A DNA stretch of 64,000 nt from Heliocidaris erythrogramma. Its lineage: Eukaryota; Echinodermata; Echinoidea; Camarodonta; Echinometridae. The notes under the pieces are model-generated. The model was not told the DNA's origin. It saw nothing but the letters and a program-made list of their open reading frames with translations, and did no database searches. The DNA lies in contig CM046853.1 in the NCBI GenBank assembly GCA_025617745.1, forward strand, positions 11,982,974 to 12,046,973, read 5' to 3'. The first letter of the stretch is position 1. Every line of letters begins with the position of its first letter. Both the position numbers and the translations under genes were made by a program. This document shows positions 59,409 through 64,000 of this stretch, one piece after another.

Positions 59409-62400
59409 GATGAAAAATGAAGAATGGTCTGGTAATACGTCTAGGCAAGCTTCAAGCTTTAAGTAACAGGTTGATTGGTGATCATTGCGTTCAGTACAGA
59501 GAGAAAAGGGACTAATAGATTTTCAAATTTCTACTTATTTAGCATAGATGAAGTGATCAATTCACACAGGATATATGATGAGTTCTCTTAAGTCTGACAG
59601 CTCCTTCATCGGACAATTCAATTCAAATTCTTGGAGATACCTTTCTTGACTAGACACCAAGGCATACATAAACGTTTTATGATAGAATCCACTTTACTGA
59701 AGATCAACGTACTTCAAGCTTGTATTGTATAGTCTAGGAAAAGGACATTCTGTGGAAAAGAGATCAAATACAATTTATTTCATAATTGAACGCTATTGCT
59801 TTAACTATTTGATTTGGTATTCCAAAATGATAACATAATAGATGTAATATGAAAAAACGAGAAAATGCCTATTCCAAACTGTCTTTCATGATCATCTAAA
59901 GGCTAAGAAACAAACACGCCCATATTCAAGCCCCTAAATATTTGTTTTACACTACATTACATACACGTACATACTCTCTACTGTATATTTTCACGTTTGG
60001 CAAAGTAAGTTGAGTTACTCTTTGTTCTTTACTCATGTATTAAGTAGAGGGAGAAAACTGTCAGTCACCACATTTCCTTAGGCATAGTAGAAGGGAGGCT
60101 TTACTCTCATCTCATCTTTCTAGTAATTTGATCCTCGAAACAAAATTTACTCTGCCTCGGCTTCACAAAACCTATGAACTCTTCTTCCGATGACTTTGCA
60201 AATATCATTTTCTGATGAAGAAAAAGAAAATATACAATCATGATTTGTTTTCCCCTATCTTTCATCAAGCTCAAGTCAGGATTTGCTTGGGAAACAAACA
60301 AGTACTTATAATGTGTATGTGTGATTGTTTGTGCTGATTCAAGCGCGTTGTGTACTTGATATAATAAATGCATTGACTTTTCATCTCAATCCCTCGTTAT
60401 TGTTATGACTTTACTGTACGAGTGGAAAATGCAGATCAAAACACTCCACTACAAAACGTTAAATTTACCTTCAAATATTTCAACTATTTTCATTCTATTG
60501 CTCTGATATTTTGATTTTCGTACATCTTCGTACAATGTGATATTGAAATATTACTGTCTTGCTTTGAGCAAAGGTCATGAACTTTATGAGTGTAAGAAAT
60601 TAGAGGATCGAAACATAGGGGTTAGTCGAAAGGGTTTTATTTCGTAAGATGAGAAGGGGATGATGTCGTAAACGAGACGCTGGATGACTAACATGAAAGA
60701 GGTCAAAGTTATCTCTAATGTCTCCTCTATCTTCTGATTCATCTCACCACTCTTCTTGTTTTACAATATATGCATAGAGAACGTTCCCATTCCCAACTTT
60801 TTTTTCTTCAATATAATTATTTCCAAAATAATTTCTGAATATCTCTATACTTATTGTTAAAATTAATGTGATTCCGTTATATGCCCATTTAGTTTTAGAA
60901 GGAATGGACAGGCTGTCGTTACAAGAAGGTTGTAATTTAGTTATATCAGTCGAACAATAATTGGTGCTGTAGAAGTGTAAAACTAGTGACTATTACACCT
61001 CAGCATCACCACATCACTCTTGTGGGAACACAGTGATTCTATTATGAACAACCTCATATAGAACTAGCATTTCGATTTTCAAAATAAGACAGACGATATC
61101 ATGACCAAAGGGTAAATTAGTTAATTGATTCTTTAACAAGCATACAATTGATATTGGAATTATTTTTCTATATTTCGTTGAAGTATAAAGGATAGTGCGA
61201 ATTGTTTTGAAAACATCATTATACACAGGATGAATTAATTTTTACCCCTCTCTCTCCTCTAGCTAGATCAACGGAGTCTTTGCATCTCATCCCATTCACC
61301 TGCTCGCATCCTAGTCATCAGCCCACTCCATCACTCATCGGGATATTTGGCTGGAAGATAGAATGGTCCTCAGTCCTCAGTGGTCTCTGTTCTCGTCCCA
61401 GATTCTCCCATCCTTCTTCGATATGAGGTCAGGAATTAAGGAAGAAATGGGTCGAGCTGTCGAAAGTCTGGTATGGCGCGTGGTCCGTCGACGACAGCAC
61501 AACAGCATGCGTGTGTGGGACTGGCGGCTATCTAAAAGTCTTCGAGCCTACTCGGCGCCCCCCCCCCCCCCCTCCTTGCCCTTCGATCACATATATACTT
61601 CTTCAATGTACCTGTGTACGTTGGAAAGTTAATGTCAAATTAATTTTGTCTGCTGTCTGCAGTCAAAGACCGACAGACCTTCAAAAAAGAAAACGCCATT
61701 TAAAGGATATCATTCTGTCCTTTAGGCTTACACAATTATTAGACAAATCATAGAATTTCACCTGGGATTTTTTTTAACCCCCTATCATGAATAGCCAAAC
61801 ATGCTTTTAAAACCTGATAATCCTTTTTTCTTTATAGGTTTTTTGTTTACACAAAATGGTTCATGAAAATGTGAAAACCCCTTTTCTGCTTTTCATAGTT
61901 TTTTTCAGACGTGTGCCCCTAACAAAACTCTGGCACTGCCCCTGCGTGAAGCCGATCTCATTGTAGTGACGTGAATAAAAAAGATATCCCTATAATAGCA
62001 TATCGTATTGGAAAATATGTACTTCAACATCATGCAATAATCAAAAAGAAGATGAAATATACAATTTGGTTTAAAAATCAGTGATAGAAAATACGGACAG
62101 CTAGGGAGATTCAGATATTTTCCCCAATTCATGCCAAAGTAGTTAAGTTGTATATAGAAATATTGTATAAATGAAACTGAGATAGAGTAATTTGTGCTAA
62201 GCAAAAAAAAAAAATAATAATAAAAAATCGATTATCACTAACTCATCTAAATTTGACAGGAACGAGTAGATCACGATTGCAAGTGATAGTGAAAATGAAA
62301 TACTGTAGAAATTCTTAATGTGTCAGTCAGAGACTCTCCACAAAATATTTAAGAAGGAACAAAGAAAAATAGAATGGCTATAGTCATCACGAAAAGTCAA

Positions 62401-64000
62401 ATGTGGAGCTTGAAATATGAAAAGTCATCATGAGAAACGGAGAAAAGCCTTTAGCTCGACTTGAACCCGACTTCTGGGGGTGATAGCAATGTGATTTTCA
62501 TTTCCTTTCCGGCAATCGAGTTAATTGATAGATCCGGTTTAGATTTAGCAATCGCTAAATTAGATTAAGAAGCATCAGCCACATTGGAATGTCACAAGCC
62601 TTAATCGAATCTAGGTTTTTTCTGAGGGTGACTCTCGCCTGCCAAGATTATTTGATTTGGAATACAATAATATTACCTGTGACTATTCTTTTGTCATACT
62701 TGTCAATATTTTGTATCTCTAGTGATAATCTAATCTACTCTTGAACTGACGCGTTTGACGCGTTTCTATTCACGTTACAAGTCTATTTTCAAATTTTACT
62801 GTTTCCGTTAAATGGGAATTCTATTACATTTATTATTTGCGATACAGAATCAAAACCACTGGTTGATTCACAGTGTGTAATGCTTTTAGAAATCTCATTA
62901 TATGTCTTATCCACTGCGGGAAATGCATGCACATAGTTTACCAAATAAATGCACTGCAGATTGTGACTGGTGATTGGACAAAAATTATACTGCAATTTGA
63001 ACTATATCGACGCACAAACTCAATGTTTATATGAATAAACTGCACGATAATTTTTGGATTTTGGTAATACTCTAGATTTTTGCTAAATCATTTTCACGTA
63101 TCAAATGTGTCTCAGGGGACCAAATCTAATCAAGAAGCTTACAGATCTATATCTTTCCGCATGATGTGATCTTGTTTTTTAAACTCGCAAGACGGGGAAG
63201 AAATTATTCAGTGATTAGTTTCTTTTGGTAACAAGTAGAAATGTCAGTGAGAGCTATTGTTCAGTATAACTGCATTTCATATTTCATTATCGACCCTATC
63301 ATCTACGTAAAAGAATATATGTCTTATTCGCATATTGTAAATATAACGATAAGATGGTAAGATATCATTAGACAGAGAGGGAGGGGGAAAAAGCAATAGC
63401 ATGAAAAGAATTAGAGAGCAAAAGGTTAATGACATAAGAAAGCATTGAGGAGAAGTTTAAGAAAGAGACAGAAGCATTGTCTGAGGTACATGCACGTAAA
63501 AACAGTAAATTCAGCGCCATGAAATGTTGACGCCACAGGACAAATGAAATCTTGGGTAAGTTACTAAACCCCTTTGTCCAGGTGGCCTCCCCCTCCACAA
63601 TCCCCTAACCACTCTACCACAGCTAGTATTCTCCTTCCTACACACGTGTTCTATAGTTTGAGGTTTAGATGCAGCTGCAGCCTGCACCTGACTGGTCTGG
63701 CTTCGAAGCTGTCATCCCAAATGTGTGCCATCCCTCCACCACATGTAATAGAGGATTCAAGGACTGTTTACATTAGACTCGAGTAATTCTATGATAATTC
63801 TAAAATTACTATATAGCATAACATTTCAATTAAGGAAGCTATTAAATGCATGTTATAGCTCCGTCAAAATTCTAAATATTCAGTTCAGTCCATTTTGAGA
63901 CCTTTTGGGCGTTTTTCATATTTTGTCAGGAGTTTGTACAAAAAATATTCCAAAATAATAAGAGCAACAACAACTACAAAGAGAGGGGGAATAAAAGATT
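59409..64000. other. No gene recognised
   Basis: Mostly AT-rich. A GC-richer stretch at 61255-61560 follows an acceptor-like CTCTCTCCTCTAG and is open in some frames, but every frame meets a stop before the next donor, so it is at best non-coding exon or chance. C16 lies at about 61557-61572. No structured repeat was identified to the window end. Confidence 0.4.

Noticed and set aside
61255-61440. GC-rich candidate exon after CTCTCTCCTCTAG
   Set aside because: No frame stays open from the acceptor to the donor-like GAG|GTCAGG; joining in the FBXL14 phase gives an immediate stop.
1-64000. CRISPR arrays, operons, riboswitches or phage-like gene clusters
   Set aside because: None present; the sequence has animal genome character throughout and the regular arrays found are transposon arms or microsatellites.

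Overview
The window looks like a gene-poor piece of an AT-rich animal genome. Long stretches have no coding signal. There are many microsatellites, more than twenty G or C homopolymer runs of nine bases or more, repeated ACATGTACATGTA-type words, and a dense layer of decayed mobile elements. Intron-type signals and a single conserved animal gene exclude a bacterial source. Word usage (CATGTACATGTA, TATAGGCCTA), the LINE 3' ends and the foldback elements with sub-repeated arms suggest a marine deuterostome, most likely an echinoderm such as a sea urchin. That assignment is inference.

The one gene I recognise with confidence is an FBXL14-type F-box/leucine-rich-repeat gene on the + strand. Its large coding exon is 17676-18877, with a GC-richer 5' flank holding a palindromic E-box. 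The stop codon that ends the open frame overlaps a good splice donor. A phase-matched GC-rich candidate last exon lies at 46847-46961. If that pairing is right, about 28 kb of the window is one intron packed with transposon debris. A second, unrecognised coding segment on the - strand (5661-5036) encodes an acidic protein with about five degenerate repeats. Its reading frame continues past a single TAG for another 54 coding-like codons.

The rest, from left to right, is mobile or simple DNA. It includes a CR1/L2-like LINE tail (1.4 kb), a MITE carrying a tRNA-like promoter (4.1-4.5 kb), and LINE reverse-transcriptase remnants at 9.4, 10.3-11.0, 28.2-30.5 and 58.4-59.4 kb. Arrays of a CATTCAAATTC box occur at 11.5 kb and inside a TATA-flanked foldback element at 13.6-14.7 kb. 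MITEs lie at 25.5, 32.3, 43.8 and 47.7 kb. An element with two opposed tRNA-like sequences sits between two (ACT)n arrays (34.0-35.1 kb). A 5.4-kb structure with roughly 1-kb inverted arms spans 40.7-46.0 kb. Two pairs of dispersed direct repeats are also present (23.4/52.9 kb and 24.4/30.6 kb).

The genes do not form a pathway. The most interesting biology is in the mobile DNA: two LINE 3' ends with a stem-loop whose stem pairs are kept by compensatory changes, and the box-array family whose boxes repeat at spacings near multiples of 20-21 bases. I see no CRISPR array, operon, intact transposase or intact LINE.
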